This document shows, piece by piece, positions 46,801 to 58,336 of a stretch of DNA of 64,000 bases; position 1 is the stretch's first letter; the number at the start of each line of letters is the position of its first letter. The DNA is taken from the NCBI GenBank assembly GCA_021521415.1, contig JAIQDT010001139.1:124001-188000 (forward strand), read 5' to 3'. The notes below the pieces were generated by a model. That model was not told the DNA's origin, made no database searches, and was given only the letters and a program-made list of their open reading frames with translations. Source of the DNA: Bidens hawaiensis (lineage: Eukaryota > Streptophyta > Magnoliopsida > Asterales > Asteraceae). A program made the position numbers and the translations under genes.

Positions 46801-48057
46801 GCATCTAACGGGTGGGAAATCCACCATCTTGATGTAAAGGCGGCATTTCTACATGGTGAATTGAAAGAAGTTGTGTTCGTTTCTCAACCCGAATGATACG
46901 ACAAAAAAGGCGAGGAGGCAAAATTTTACAAGTTGTCAAAGGCCTTGTACGGGTTAAGGCAAGCTCCCCGAGCTTGGAACACAAAGCTCGATAACATCCT
47001 ACGAGACATGAAGTTTCAAAAATGTTCCAAGGAACAATCGGTTTACCGAAAGACGGATGGGAAACATTTTTTGATCGTAGCAGTGTATGTGGATGATTTA
47101 TTTGTGACAGGTACAAGCTCGAGTATAATTTCCGATTCCAAAAGGGGTATGGCGACCAAGTTTGAGATGTCGGATCTCAGGAAGTTAACCTACTATCTCG
47201 GAATTGAAGTATTCCAACGAGAGGACGGGATAATAATTACACAAGAAGGATACGCCAAAAGGATTCTAAAGGAGACCGGTATGCAAAACTGTAATCCGTC
47301 TCAAGTCCCGATGGATCACGGTGTGAAATACTCAAAAGCCGATAATGAAGTCGAACTCGATGCAACTGAGTATCGAAAGGTAATGGGTTGCTTACGGTAT
47401 TTATTACACACTCGTTCGGATATGGCATACTCTGTGGGTATTGTTAGTCGATATATGCAAAGCCCACGAGAATCTCATGGTATGGCAATACGACACCTAT
47501 TGAGATATTTGAAGAAAACGACGAGTTACGGGATCAAGTACGGGAAGAACGGGTCTAAACGACTTGTAGGTTATAGTGATAGTAGTCACAATATAGATGA
47601 GGATGATGGTAGAAGTACCACTGGCCACGTGTTTTATTACGGGCAATCTCCAATTACATGGTGCTCACAAAAGCAAACGATAGTTGCACTCTCATCGTGT
47701 GAAGCCGAGTACATGGCGGCTTCAGCAGCCGCATGTCAAGCTGTATGGCTTCGAGAGTTGTTGAGCGAGTTGACTGGAGAAGCGTTGCAGAAAGTTGTGT
47801 TGAAAGTTGATGACACGTCCGCAATAGGCCTTGTGAAAAATCCGGTTTTTCACAACCGAACAAAGCATATAAAGTCTCGCTTTCATTTTATCCGAGATTG
47901 CTACAACGACGGCGAGGTCGATGTTGAGCACATTAGCGGGAAAGAGCAACGGGCTGATATCCTCACTAAAGCACTCGCAAGAATCAAGTTCACGGAGATG
48001 CGCGAGTTACTTGGAGTTGAAGACCTTTCTAATCCGAATCAGAAATTAGGGGGGTGA
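43890..48057 (+). pseudogene. Copia gag-pol polyprotein remnant
   Basis: Start [17 protein letters not shown], then a UBN2-type Gag ([20 protein letters not shown]), an RG-rich tail (GRGGRGRGRGRF), zinc knuckle CYRCDQFGHFASGC, protease WYLDNGASNHMTG, integrase zinc-binding part (WHARLGHINFELM, CESCLVGKQ), integrase core (HGDLCGP, DRGGEFTSRDF, TPQQNGVVERRNRT), reverse transcriptase (KARLVAKGYVQQ, VYVDDLFVTG) and RNase H (YSDSSHNIDEDDGRSTTGHV, SSCEAEYMAAS). A deletion and frame change lies in gag near 44090-44110, and a +1 change near 44615. From 44626 to 48057 the frame is continuous except for four TGA codons at 45523, 45925, 46594 and 46894. Confidence 0.9.
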
Positions 48058-48058
48058 A

Positions 48059-48433
48059 TGTTGGATTTATTTCTATTCCGGGTCACAAGTCGGTGAACCG
48101 GGCCTAAGAGGTTTTAACAAGTCAGTTAAAGTCTAAGGGGTATTATGAAACATTCCATATGCTTGGTGGCCAAGTTCACCTTGTTGTCCAAGTTGACCTT
48201 GTTACCCAAGTTCACCTTGGTGGCCATGTTGAGTGGTAACCACATATTATGCTTGGTGACCAAGTTGGGGTACTAGTATAAATAGATGTACAAAGTTAGT
48301 GTTAGATACAACACAACAATCACCACCATCACTACGAAAGTTATTGTAATCAGTTTTTTGACTTATATCTTCTGATTATAGTATAAGTCGGTTATTTACA
48401 AGTTGTGCGTTAATTATCGTTTATCATTCTTGA
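48059..48433 (+). repeat. 3' LTR of the 43.3-48.4 kb copia element
   Basis: 375 bp. Compared with the 5' LTR it has two more 18-bp TTGGTGGCCAAGTTCACC-like units (36 bp) and lacks 12 bp of an ACAACA run. Confidence 0.92.
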
Positions 48434-48934
48434 ATCTGCACTACTGCAATACTCTAATTACACCTGTCCCATGTTATTTGTAAATTTTTTCCCTTAATAA
48501 GTCGACAAATTTAACCTGAAATTGACTCAAATTCGAATTAGTCATTCGAATCTAGGTATAGATATCAACTCTTCAAATTTGAGTAAGCTAACTCAAATAC
48601 CCCGAAATTGTATGTACTTGTTATTTGTTCTTCCAAGATTTCGGGGTAGCCATGACGACTGGGAAGGTTTTTCTTCACGCCTCATCCACCTAGGGTGGTG
48701 TTCCCGGCGGGCCTGAACCCATCTCAAATTCCACCCCAATAACGACACTCCCAGCCACCACCCTTAGAAGATGCATCAGATTAACGTTGTGTCCCAAGTC
48801 ACAAGTCTATTAGCCTTAATTATTTGATACAAGTTTAAAAAAAATTAGACTAAATTATGTAATTAGTGTAAATTATAGTTTAATTGTCCATGTGTAAAGA
48901 TTACAAGTTACGGTACATGATACTTCGAGCATAT
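48434..48934. other. Upstream flank of F-box pseudogene E
   Basis: Positions 48500-48612 are a diverged copy of part of block P (AATAAGTCGACAAATT, TCAAATACCCCGAAATT). There is no gene. Confidence 0.5.
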
Positions 48935-49388
48935 ATCCACCAGAGATTACATTTAACCACATTCTACTAAGGCTTAATTCCAGGCAAATCCATACTCCGT
49001 TTGATGTGTGTTTCCAAAAAATAGCATGCGTTCTTGAGGACATGACTAATGTTCAAAAAGTTGCACTTTCGCCACATAAACAAAAATGATCATCACAACC
49101 CAAAAGCCTTGCCTTTATAAGGTGGATTTTTGACAGAGATGAAGCTAGCTGTGGAGGATCGACGAAGGCGGTAATTTAATGAGGAATGGAAAATGGCCGG
49201 ATCACGCATTATATTTTGTACATATGAAGGTAACGTTTGCCAGGTAGATATGGAGAAGAATATAAAAGACGTATTGTTTTCGTATGCCTCGTTTAGCATG
49301 TATGGTGGTATATATCCGTCTACAAGGTAACTATGTCGAGACTTTTGTGTCGCCTAATCGATACCTGACTGAAACCGATCATTAATTA
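48935..49388 (+). pseudogene. F-box pseudogene E, eroded
   Basis: The 5' part copies the F-box (CCAGAGATTACATTTAACCA, then GGCAAATCCATACTCCGTTT) to about 49090. The 3' part from about 49180 copies the C-terminal end (TAATGAGGAATGGAAA, TATGTCGAGACTTTTGTGTC). The FBA middle is deleted and both parts carry indels and stops. Confidence 0.8.
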
Positions 49389-49596
49389 GCAAATTTTGTT
49401 TTGCTTTTGTTAATTTTGTTTGGTTTTTATGTAACTATATATATCTTCATGACCTGTGGGTAGAATATTTTCTTTAATAAGGCAAAAGGTTCAATATGTA
49501 AACATTACATAATAGGGTCCATTGATAATTTGATATATAGCCATACATATAAGGTGGACGAACCCTAATTGATTATAATATCATACAATAATATCC

Positions 49597-51195
49597 ATGG
49601 CGGCAGAGCTCCACCGTGCTACCATCCTGCCGCGGCGGTTGCCGGATCTTCCACCGGAAATTACATTAGACCAAATACTCCCAAGGCTTCCCGGCAAATC
49701 CATACTCCGTTTCAAGTGTGTTTCCAAGCAATTGTAGGTTCAGGCCCCAAATATAACACACACAAAACAATTCAAGAGTTTGTACGTGAGCTATAGAAAA
49801 GAAAGAACAATGATATTTGGAATACAACTTAATTCATTATCCAAAACAACTAAGTGCATGCACTTAAATAGAAAAGAAATAAACAACCTAGTCCTACTAA
49901 TATGGTCCACTACTCCACATGCAACTTGCTTTACACGTACACTTCCATAATACTCGGTCCACCTCTTGACCAAAACTTTAACATGCAAATTTTATGACCC
50001 ATCAAAGGACCCATGACCCGTTTCCGGAAACCCGTAAAGAACCCGTCAAGATTAAACCCAACAGCAATGGCATGCGTTCTTAACAACACCAATGTTTAAA
50101 AACTTGCACTTTAACCACATAAACAAAGACGATCACCACAACCCAAACAAGCTTCTTCTGGCATCTACCTTAGCACCATGCAAGTTCTTCACCATCGACT
50201 GCGAATCACTTGAAGATGGTCTAACCGCTTGTCCCACTTTGCCTATTGAAATTGATGTTCATACAACGATGGACATTCTTACTTCTTTCCATGGATTGGT
50301 ATGCATTGGCATAAGGAAGCAATCATCCGAGTATCAAAAATATTCGGACCTAGTGTTATGGAATCCCTTGACAGGAGAGTATAGAACATTAGGTAAAGAT
50401 AACATTGAATACGACTTGATCCATGGGACAGCATTCGGTTTGTATTATAGCTCTTCTGATGATGACTACAAGCTTCTACGAGTAAACACTCGTGCTTATA
50501 TATACTCGTTGAAATCTGACTCTTGGAGAAAACTTGGTATTTCAAGTTACTACGAAGGATGGTACCTTCATGAGCATTGGAGAAATAGTATTTGTTTGAG
50601 TGAAAAGCTTTACTTTTTAAGAGAATTCAAGCCACTGATCATGCCGTCATTCCAATATGAAATTATAAGGTTTGACACAAAGACGGAAAAGTTCTCAAAG
50701 ATAACAGTTCCGTCTTTCAACAATAATAATCGGCCAAACCTTTGCGGTCTCTCAGTTGTAAGAGGACACGTTCACTTCTTTGTGGCCTTTATCGAGAAAT
50801 GTCGTTTTACAAAGATGGTGCTGTGGAGGATGGATGAAGATGGATGGATGAAGGTGGTGACTTATAGCAAACTGGAGTCATTTACACCTGAGATTCAGAA
50901 GGAGTCACCGTTATATAAAATAAAGAGGAATGGAGTTTGGGTAATGTATTCAAGAGATGAATTTTACCTTTGTGAGTACATGAACAATCGGCAACTACAC
51001 ATTATGAGGAATGGAAATTTGATCATGCATTCTAGAGATGAAGGTTACTTTTGCAAGGTAGATTTGGAGAAGAGTCTAAAAGACGTATCCTCGAGTAGCA
51101 TGTATAAGGATATCCTTGTACAAGGTACATACGTTGAGACTTTTGTGTCGCCTAATCGGTACAATATGAGAACTGAAACCGATCCCTTAACCTAA
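49597..51195 (+). pseudogene. F-box gene B interrupted by a solo LTR
   Basis: ATG 49597 opens MAAELHRATILPRRLPDLPP followed by a complete F-box (EITLDQILPRLPGKSILRFK, CVSKQ). A 331-bp solo LTR follows at 49733-50063. After it the reading frame resumes at CAATGGCATGCG and stays open to TAA 51193-51195 with a full FBA domain (FFTIDCESLEDGL, VLWNPLTGEYRTLG, SWRKLGISSYYEGW, DTKTEKFSKI, MRNGNLIMHSRDEGYFCKVD). Without the LTR the gene would encode about 415 residues. With it, a stop (TAG 49735-49737) falls in the LTR. I found no conventional donor that removes the LTR in frame; a weak GT at 49718-49720 could do so at the cost of three F-box residues. Confidence 0.85.
49733..50063. mobile_element. 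Solo LTR (copia-type) inside F-box gene B, 331 bp
   Basis: It begins TGTAGGTTCAGG and ends AAACCCAACA. GCAAT flanks it on both sides (49728-49732 and 50064-50068). No internal region, primer site or coding sequence is present, so it is the product of LTR-LTR recombination or a very small element. The reverse strand begins TGTTGGGTTTAAT, like the copia LTR at 18655. Confidence 0.88.
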
Positions 51196-52950
51196 TTTTA
51201 TTTTGCTTCTGTTAATTAATTTCAGTTTGGCTCATATTTAACTATATATATTATCTTTGGGATAGAACTGTTTTCTGCAATAAGTTTTCGTTATATAGAT
51301 AACTGTTGAGTTTGAATTAGATAAGAACAAGATAAATATTTGCAATGTAAGACATAGATTGCAATTGTTATACTATGTAATACAATCAGCAACAGCTTAC
51401 AGAACCTAGAAGCATATATGATATGTACTAAATAAAGCTTTATGATTAAGGGACATGTCCTTTTAATCAGACAAACAACAGAATCTAAAGCCATTGGCGG
51501 ATTCAATGTTGAACCAGTGGAGCATATGCATCCACTCAAATCTTTAGTTTATGTTATAAACTTCTAATATATCAAGCACAACGACCCATGTACCCCATCC
51601 TTATTATTTTCGGTGCCCCAACCCAACTTTTCAAGCCTAAATTTTATTTAGTTTTGAGAATTAACAATTATGCATGCCCAAATTGCTTAATTGTCTAACC
51701 ACATCATAATCATAAATTGAAATTTTCGAATCTACGTTATACAGGAATGAGAGATAAAAATGTTTTCACATCTGATCAGATATATGTCATTCAGATTTTT
51801 TTTATGATTTTGGTGTCTTGTTTTTACTTTGAAATATATGATACGCTCATCAATTGTTTAGATGCTTATTTTGATTTCGGGTGGTTTCGTTTTGATTTGA
51901 TTAATTACGTGTTTTATAAAATTCAAAAGGCACGGGATATATGTTATCATTTGAGGAATAATGATTTTGGTTCTATGTTTCTAAAACATTCTAGCTAATT
52001 TAGAGTCTAATATGACTGTTATAATAATTGAATCGAAATATGAATTTATTTAGGGTATCATTTTTAATGAATAATAATTTTACACTATTTAAATGATGGG
52101 AAAAAAAGCATATGCAGGTGTTATGAATGAGACTATATTGACCGTTTTCAAAAGATAGAATTACATAAAGGTCAATTATAATATGTATTTTCTTTATTAT
52201 GTTTAATGAAAATTGTTGCTTACATTTCTATACATAGTTTATTTAATGTAACTTTTTAACCGCCCCATATTGGTTTACTCAACCCATCTTGGGTTGCCCA
52301 TTTCAGTTTGACAAGACCTATTCTAGATTAACCTTTTTTTACACCCACTGATTTAAAATTTCTGAAACTATATATTAACTAAACTAATTAGTTACTGATA
52401 TTCCAAGTAACAGTCTCCATAGGTCCATCCGACTAGCTATTTGAACCTAATCATTTGTTTCTAGTAAACTTATTTTGTTTATAATTTCACAATGGCACTA
52501 TATGTGGCATACAACTATTGTGTTCAACAAGCTAATTTTTTAAACTTCTTGTATGGAATAGTGGATTGGGACTATATGTGGCATATGGCAGAGTGGTCGA
52601 TGACTATAGACTCGATTACCCGTCAGACCCGAAGTTTTATAAAAAAGTATACGTATTTTTATAAAAAAAAGCATATGTATATTTAATGTTTAAACTCAAT
52701 TACATAACAACTAACTTGTTCTAGAGGCAAATGGGTATGACTTCCAACCAATAGGCGATCTAGTCTTATTTGAGACATGTTTAAGTCTACTTTTATACAT
52801 TAGTTTTTTCACAACTAAAATCATAACTAAGGAAGCCAATTTAAAATTTAAATTGTTTAAACCCAAAAATATATTTTTTTTACTTAAGGCCAAAAATATT
52901 TTTCGCATTCGGCCCAATTTTTTCCAACTCTCGGAGCCGGCCCTCTATAG
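51196..52950. other. 3' flank of F-box gene B and intergenic DNA
   Basis: 51205-51450 is duplicated, with small changes, after the chimeric F-box gene (55940-56180). The rest is AT-rich with no gene. Confidence 0.5.
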
Positions 52951-53644
52951 ACGCCTTGAGCGCTAGCGAGCGTCTTCCACATCACAATCACACAATGTGA
53001 CTTTCACATCACCTCCAAAATGAGGTAGCGCACCTTCGATGCCACAGCCCATAAGAGCAATGGCTCCAAAGCCTCTTTATAGCCTGTAATCCACTGCAAC
53101 TCAATTAAATGGACCCATGTGGAGAGTGAGGGCGCGGACCAATGTCCATCTCCATATTTGACATGTTTTTTAAGTTCTTTCACACACTTATTATAGAATC
53201 GAGGCCTTACATACTACGACTATACAAATAACATAACACAACAGCAAGTTTAAACACTTCAAACTAAAGCTCAAATATTTTAAATGTTAAAGAAATCATA
53301 TCAGCAAAAAATCAAAATCCAAATACGAAAATTTAGATTTGATCGGCTTATTTTATATCTAATTCGATTAACTTACTTGAAACACAACTCACTCTTTACG
53401 TCGATTTTGCATTTTTGTATGTGCTATGTTAAAAGTTTAGGGAAATAGTGTATTGATTTTCTTTCTTTGGTATTTTATTTTTTTATAAATCTTTTCCTTA
53501 TTCGAACAAGTCGAGAAATTAATTAGAATTCGACTCAAATTTGAATTAAGTTTTTCGAATCAACCGGTAAGTACAGTTTTCAAATCCTCAAATTCGAATA
53601 AGCTAATTCAAATACCCCGAAATTATTGTTATTATTATTATATA

Positions 53645-54292
53645 CTTCATCCGTCTTATTAAAAGTGTCCAAATTTCATTTCTAATTTGTCTTATTATAA
53701 ATGTACACTTTCAAAATTTATTAGTTATTTTCCAAGTTTACCTTTATACGCACACAACTAGCATTAATAAACAATATTGATGGACCTTATTTTCAAGGGT
53801 ATTACTGTCATTTGGTAATAGAAAATAATATGTCAATCTACCTTATATTTTGTACGCCCTGCTTGCGGTGCACGCATATAATGTATATATGTGTGAACCC
53901 TCGGGTGGGCAAAAGTAAAATTGCACTAATTTTGACGTTATTTTACTAATCTCATGAAAATAATGTTAAAAGTGGCGGAAGGTTAATCAGGCATCATGTG
54001 GTGGCGTTGATAGCCGAAAGACAAGGGCACATGCACCAATCAACCGGTGTCCCAATGATTGAGTGCTATGTGTCTTATGTCCAAGGCTTGATGCAAAACT
54101 ACTATCGAGCCGGGGGTCTCACCGGAAGCAGCCTCTCTATCCCTATGGGATAGAGGTAAGGCTGTCTACATCTTACCCTCCTCAGACCCTAACATAGCAT
54201 TGCTATTGGTGGGATATACTGAGTACGATGATGATGATGACCTTATATTCTGTATTTTTCAAACTATGTCACTTTTAATGGGACGGATGTAG
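53645..54292. mobile_element. Stowaway-like (Tc1/mariner) MITE carrying a SINE
   Basis: Left end CTTCATCCGTCTTATTAAAA and right end TTTTAATGGGACGGATGTAG are inverted repeats flanked by TA. The matching place in block P (about 40958) has no such sequence. Without the SINE (385 bp plus one 15-bp duplication) the MITE would be about 250 bp. Confidence 0.75.
53855..54239 (+). mobile_element. SINE-like retroposon (Au-like 3' region), 385 bp
   Basis: It is flanked by 15-bp duplications ACCTTATATTTTGTA (53840-53854) and ACCTTATATTCTGTA (54240-54254), and ends in a GATGATGATGATG tail. The 3' part (GAGCCGGGGGTCTCACCGGA, AGCAGCCTCTCTATCCC, GAGGTAAGGCTGTCTACAT, TACCCTCCTCAGACCC) matches the plant Au SINE type from memory. 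The tRNA-like promoter boxes in the 5' part are not clear. Confidence 0.75.
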
Positions 54293-54344
54293 TATAATAA
54301 GTAAGGGTTTGGTGCCGCTAATTGCTGATTGGGCCAATTGGCGG

Positions 54345-54614
54345 TAGGGATGAGCAAAATCGGTACTGGTACCGGTTGGTACCTGTACAGAACCGGTACC
54401 GTCGGTACCAAATCGGTACCAAAGTTTTGAGTTTCAGTACCAGTACGGGACCGGTATTTCCCGAATTTTTGCCTTTAATCCCAATACCGTCCCGGTCCCG
54501 TACCGGTACCGAACCGAATATTTCGGTACCGGTACCTGTACCAAGAATTCGCTATTTTCGGGACCGGGATTTTCGGGACCGGTCGGTACTGGTACGGTCA
54601 CGATCTCATCCCTA
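54345..54614. mobile_element. Non-autonomous hAT-like element, 270 bp
   Basis: Ends TAGGGATGAGCAAAAT and CGATCTCATCCCTA; flanks ATTGGCGG (54337-54344) and CTTGGTGG (54615-54622), 6 of 8 matching. The interior is built of GGTACCGGTACC-like palindromes. Block P (about 41012-41025) shows the unoccupied site. Confidence 0.8.
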
Positions 54615-55512
54615 CTTGGTGGCACCCTATTAGTCTTCGCATTTTTTTAAAATCCCGGTACAATAATGAACATAATGAAAACCGACTGAATGTCAATTTT
54701 CTGTTTTTATATTGTTTTAATTTCGGTACGGTAACGAGCGCAGAAAAACCGAGTTTTAATTTCTCATAAGAGTCATAGCATTGTCGTCTAGGACTAACAA
54801 CGCGACCGCGTTTTACTGAACGACACCACTCCAATGGTTCACCTCAATTTTTATATGTTTTCCGCTTTTTAGCCCCGTTACTGTAACGAAATTAATGGAA
54901 GCTGACTGAATTCGTATTGAGTTACCGCCTCAATATCTGGGACTGACAATGTCTGGGTTTTATCACTGCCCGTGTTTACCGATCAAATAAACGTCAAACA
55001 TTTTATTTTTTATAAGTTAATATTTTTATATGTTAAGTTAACCAATTTATTTTTTCGGGGTTAACGCTCAGGTTATACCAACGATGTCTGTAGTACAACG
55101 AGTCTAATCGATAATGTCCAAATTCGCGTCGACTAACCGCTGTAACGCTCGGGTTTTTACCAGTTTCAACGCTGAAACTATATCAGCTACCCCACCGCGT
55201 GCGGTGGGTAAATAACCAGTTCTATATATTTTGAATTGCCTATAATTAATTCTTTTGGATTGCTATGCCACTATATATCATCAGTAGGATAAAACTCATA
55301 GAACTATTAATTGTATGTGTTCAACAAGTTCACTATTAATTGTTTGATTGAAAGTTTTAGAGTCAATTATGTAATTAGGATAAAGTATAGTTTGAGTCAT
55401 TATGCACCTTTTGATCAATTGCGTACTAATGTATATCTAGTCTAATATTCAAATTAAATTACAAGTTGCAAACTGATCTCGGGTGCATCCCTTTTAAGGT
55501 TGTGAATATATT

Positions 55513-55523
55513 ATATATATAAG
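55513..55523 (+). promoter_or_regulatory. TATA box of the chimeric F-box gene
   Basis: TATATATAAGG lies about 45 bp before ATG 55568, in sequence collinear with the promoter of the intact gene. Confidence 0.5.
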
Positions 55524-55567
55524 GTGGACAAACCCTAATGAGACCATATCATCCATATCATCATATC

Positions 55568-55927
55568 ATGCCGCGGCCGTTGTCGTTGCCGGAGCTTCCA
55601 CCGGAAATTACATTAGACCAAATACTCCCAAGGCTTCCCGGCAAATCCATACTCCGTTTCAAGTGTGTTTCCAAGCAATGGTATCCAAGATATGAAGGTT
55701 ACCTTTGTGAGTACATGAACAATGGGCGACTACACATTATGAGGAATGGAAATTTGATCATGCATTCTAGAGATGAAGGTTACTTTTGCAAGGTAGATCT
55801 GGAGAAGAATATGAAAGACATATCCTCGAGTAGCATGTATAAGGATATCCTTCTACAAGGTACATATGTTGCGACTTTCGTGTCGCCTAATCGGTACATG
55901 AGAACTGAAACCGATCCCTTAACCTAA
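55568..55927 (+). CDS. Short chimeric F-box protein (C), 119 aa, FBA domain deleted
   Basis: The start at 55568 is chosen by homology to the intact gene (MPRPLSLPELPPEITLD); an upstream in-frame ATG at 55538 would add ten residues. The F-box is complete to FKCVSKQWY (residue 40s). It then jumps straight to the C-terminal end, PRYEGYLCEYMNNGRLHIMR, and stays in frame to TAA 55925-55927. About 290 residues are missing. The promoter and F-box resemble the gene at 42006, while the 3' end and 3' flank resemble gene B. An F-box without its substrate domain could still bind SKP1, but expression is unknown; it could equally be a pseudogene. Confidence 0.75.
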   Translation: MPRPLSLPELPPEITLDQILPRLPGKSILRFKCVSKQWYPRYEGYLCEYMNNGRLHIMRNGNLIMHSRDEGYFCKVDLEKNMKDISSSSMYKDILLQGTYVATFVSPNRYMRTETDPLT

Positions 55928-57120
55928 TTTTATTTTGCTTCTGTTAATTAATTTCGGTTTGGCTCATATTTAACTCTATATATCATCTTTGGGATAGAAC
56001 TATTTTCTGTAATAAGTTTTCATTCTATAGATAACTGTTGAGTTTGAATTAGATATGAACAAGATAAGTATTTGCAATGTAAGACATAGATTGCAATTGT
56101 TATATGTAATACAATCAGCAACAGCTTACAGAACCTAGATACATATGTACTAAACAAAGCTTTATGATTAAGCCATTAAGGTACATGTCCTTTTTAGCCA
56201 TACCGGTTTGCAAATAACCGTATCTAATGCTACATACTACATACTATGTATGCTTAACATGTTTACCATGGTTTGTGACTTTCTGTCACCCAATTGGTAC
56301 TCCAAGTACATACTATTTTTAACCTAATCATTATTTGTTTCTAGTAAATTTACTTTGTAATTTCACATTGCCACCATTTGTGGACACAACTACGGAGTAT
56401 TAGACTACATGTAGTGGATCGGCGTCTCAATGTTTGCATATTGAAGCTATGGGGAAGGTTCATGTACATTTTGATCTTAACATGAGTACATAGGAAATAA
56501 CGCCAATTTATTTAAAAATGCGAGCGTAAGAAACAATATCAACTACAATACCAATCTACATAAACAATGACTTATAATAATAATGAAAAGAACCTAAAAA
56601 CTACAACAAATGAATCAAAATCAAGAACAAAATAATAACAGCATATACCAGCAAATACTTATAACAGCAAAAGAAAACATCTAATAATAACAACAAAATA
56701 TAAATAAGCAAATACTTATAACGTCTCATAATAGAAAATTAGCAAATATGAACAAAAAATAGCAGCAAACACCTATAAAAATAAACCTAATCATAACAAC
56801 AAATTGGTTCTCACCATTTTCATGTTAAGAATAAAATGTATTTGATTCTATTTCTTGAAGCTATAATTTTTTTTACAAGATGTGCAATGAACATACTAAT
56901 TAGATAAACAAACTTATCTCTAATTTATGCTTCCACATTCACACCAAATTCGAATTTGTTCAATTAAACTTACTAATCCAGTTTATCTTGTTTCAAAGCA
57001 TAAAATAAATTAGCCCTAAATTTAAAGCTATCAAAGCCTAGTGTTTAGATCATATCATAACCAAATATAAATTAAATTAATGTACTAATTGTGGAAATCA
57101 AATAGGATATCGTCTTATTA
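55928..57120. other. 3' flank of the chimeric F-box gene and AT-rich intergenic DNA
   Basis: 55940-56180 copies the 3' flank of gene B. 56500-56800 is rich in AATAATAAC/AACAAAAT words. No gene is present. Confidence 0.5.
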
Positions 57121-57128
57121 GTTGATGA

Positions 57129-57557
57129 TAGAGGTGGGCAAATAAACTGGTTAACCGAACCAACTTGAAAACTGAACCGAAATCGAACCGGTCTGAAACC
57201 GATTATATAGAAACCAATTTTGAACCGATTGAAACCATCGGTTTGAAACCGGTTTGTAATTTTCACCCGAAAAGTGGACCCAAATCGGTAACCGAACCGG
57301 TTTGAAACCGATAATATAGAAACCAGTTTAGAACCTATTGAAACCATCGGTTTGAAACCGGTTTGTAATTTTCTCCCCAAAATTGGTTCCAAACCGGTTA
57401 ACCGAACCAAAACCAATCAAAACCCATACCGAAACTAATCGTAACCTGGTCAAGAAACTGGTTTCAACCCAAACCAAAACCAGTCATAAACCGTTTTTGA
57501 CTTTTGTTGACCAAACCAAACCCAGTTTTGAGTTTTAAACCGATTTGTGGACCTCTA
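57129..57557. mobile_element. Non-autonomous hAT-like element, 429 bp
   Basis: Ends TAGAGGTGGGCAAAT and GATTTGTGGACCTCTA; flanks GTTGATGA (57121-57128) and GTTGATAC (57558-57565), 6 of 8 matching. The interior has two diverged copies of a unit with GAACCGGTTTGAAACCGATTA and CCATCGGTTTGAAACCGGTT. Confidence 0.78.
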
Positions 57558-57773
57558 GTTGATACGCACAGTCAACTTTTCCAAAAGGTTCAAATCTAAG
57601 CTCAAACTATTTCAATTGTTAAACAAAATATATATCCCAAAATAACCAAAAACCAAGCTAAGGCAAACACTAGTTCTGATCATTCAACAAACGATTATAA
57701 CTAACATCACATTAGGATATCATCAATTACATGTAACATTGATTCAAACCAACACATAAACAACACAACACGT

Positions 57774-58150
<377 letters not shown>

Positions 58151-58336
58151 TGTGGATGGGAGATTGTGTTTTTGGGAGGGGGGTTTGTGGCCGTTGATTT
58201 GAGGAAGTGGGAGAGATGGATGACCATAGGATTGTGATCCAAGTGATGAGTGATGATAGTTTTGATTGGTTTATTTTGTAGTGGTGGATCAAGGTTTGTG
58301 AAATACGAGAATAAATCGGTTTACAAATGATACTTT

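Larger units (their letters stand above)
43329..48433 (+). mobile_element. Ty1/copia LTR retrotransposon, decayed, 5.1 kb
   Basis: LTRs at 43329-43679 and 48059-48433 start TGTTGGAT and both end TTGA rather than CA. ATCTG flanks the element on both sides (43324-43328 and 48434-48438). The initiator tRNA-Met site TTGGTATCAGAGC follows the 5' LTR, and AAATTAGGGGGGTGAA is the polypurine tract. The element sits between the intact F-box gene and F-box pseudogene E. Confidence 0.93.
52951..55567. repeat. Duplicated block Q, ahead of the chimeric F-box gene
   Basis: Collinear with block P (40250-42005) but longer because it holds a Stowaway-like MITE (53645-54292) with a SINE in it, and a hAT element (54345-54614). 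The shared ends are GACGCCTTGAGCG on the left and AGGTGGACAAACCCTAA on the right. Confidence 0.75.
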
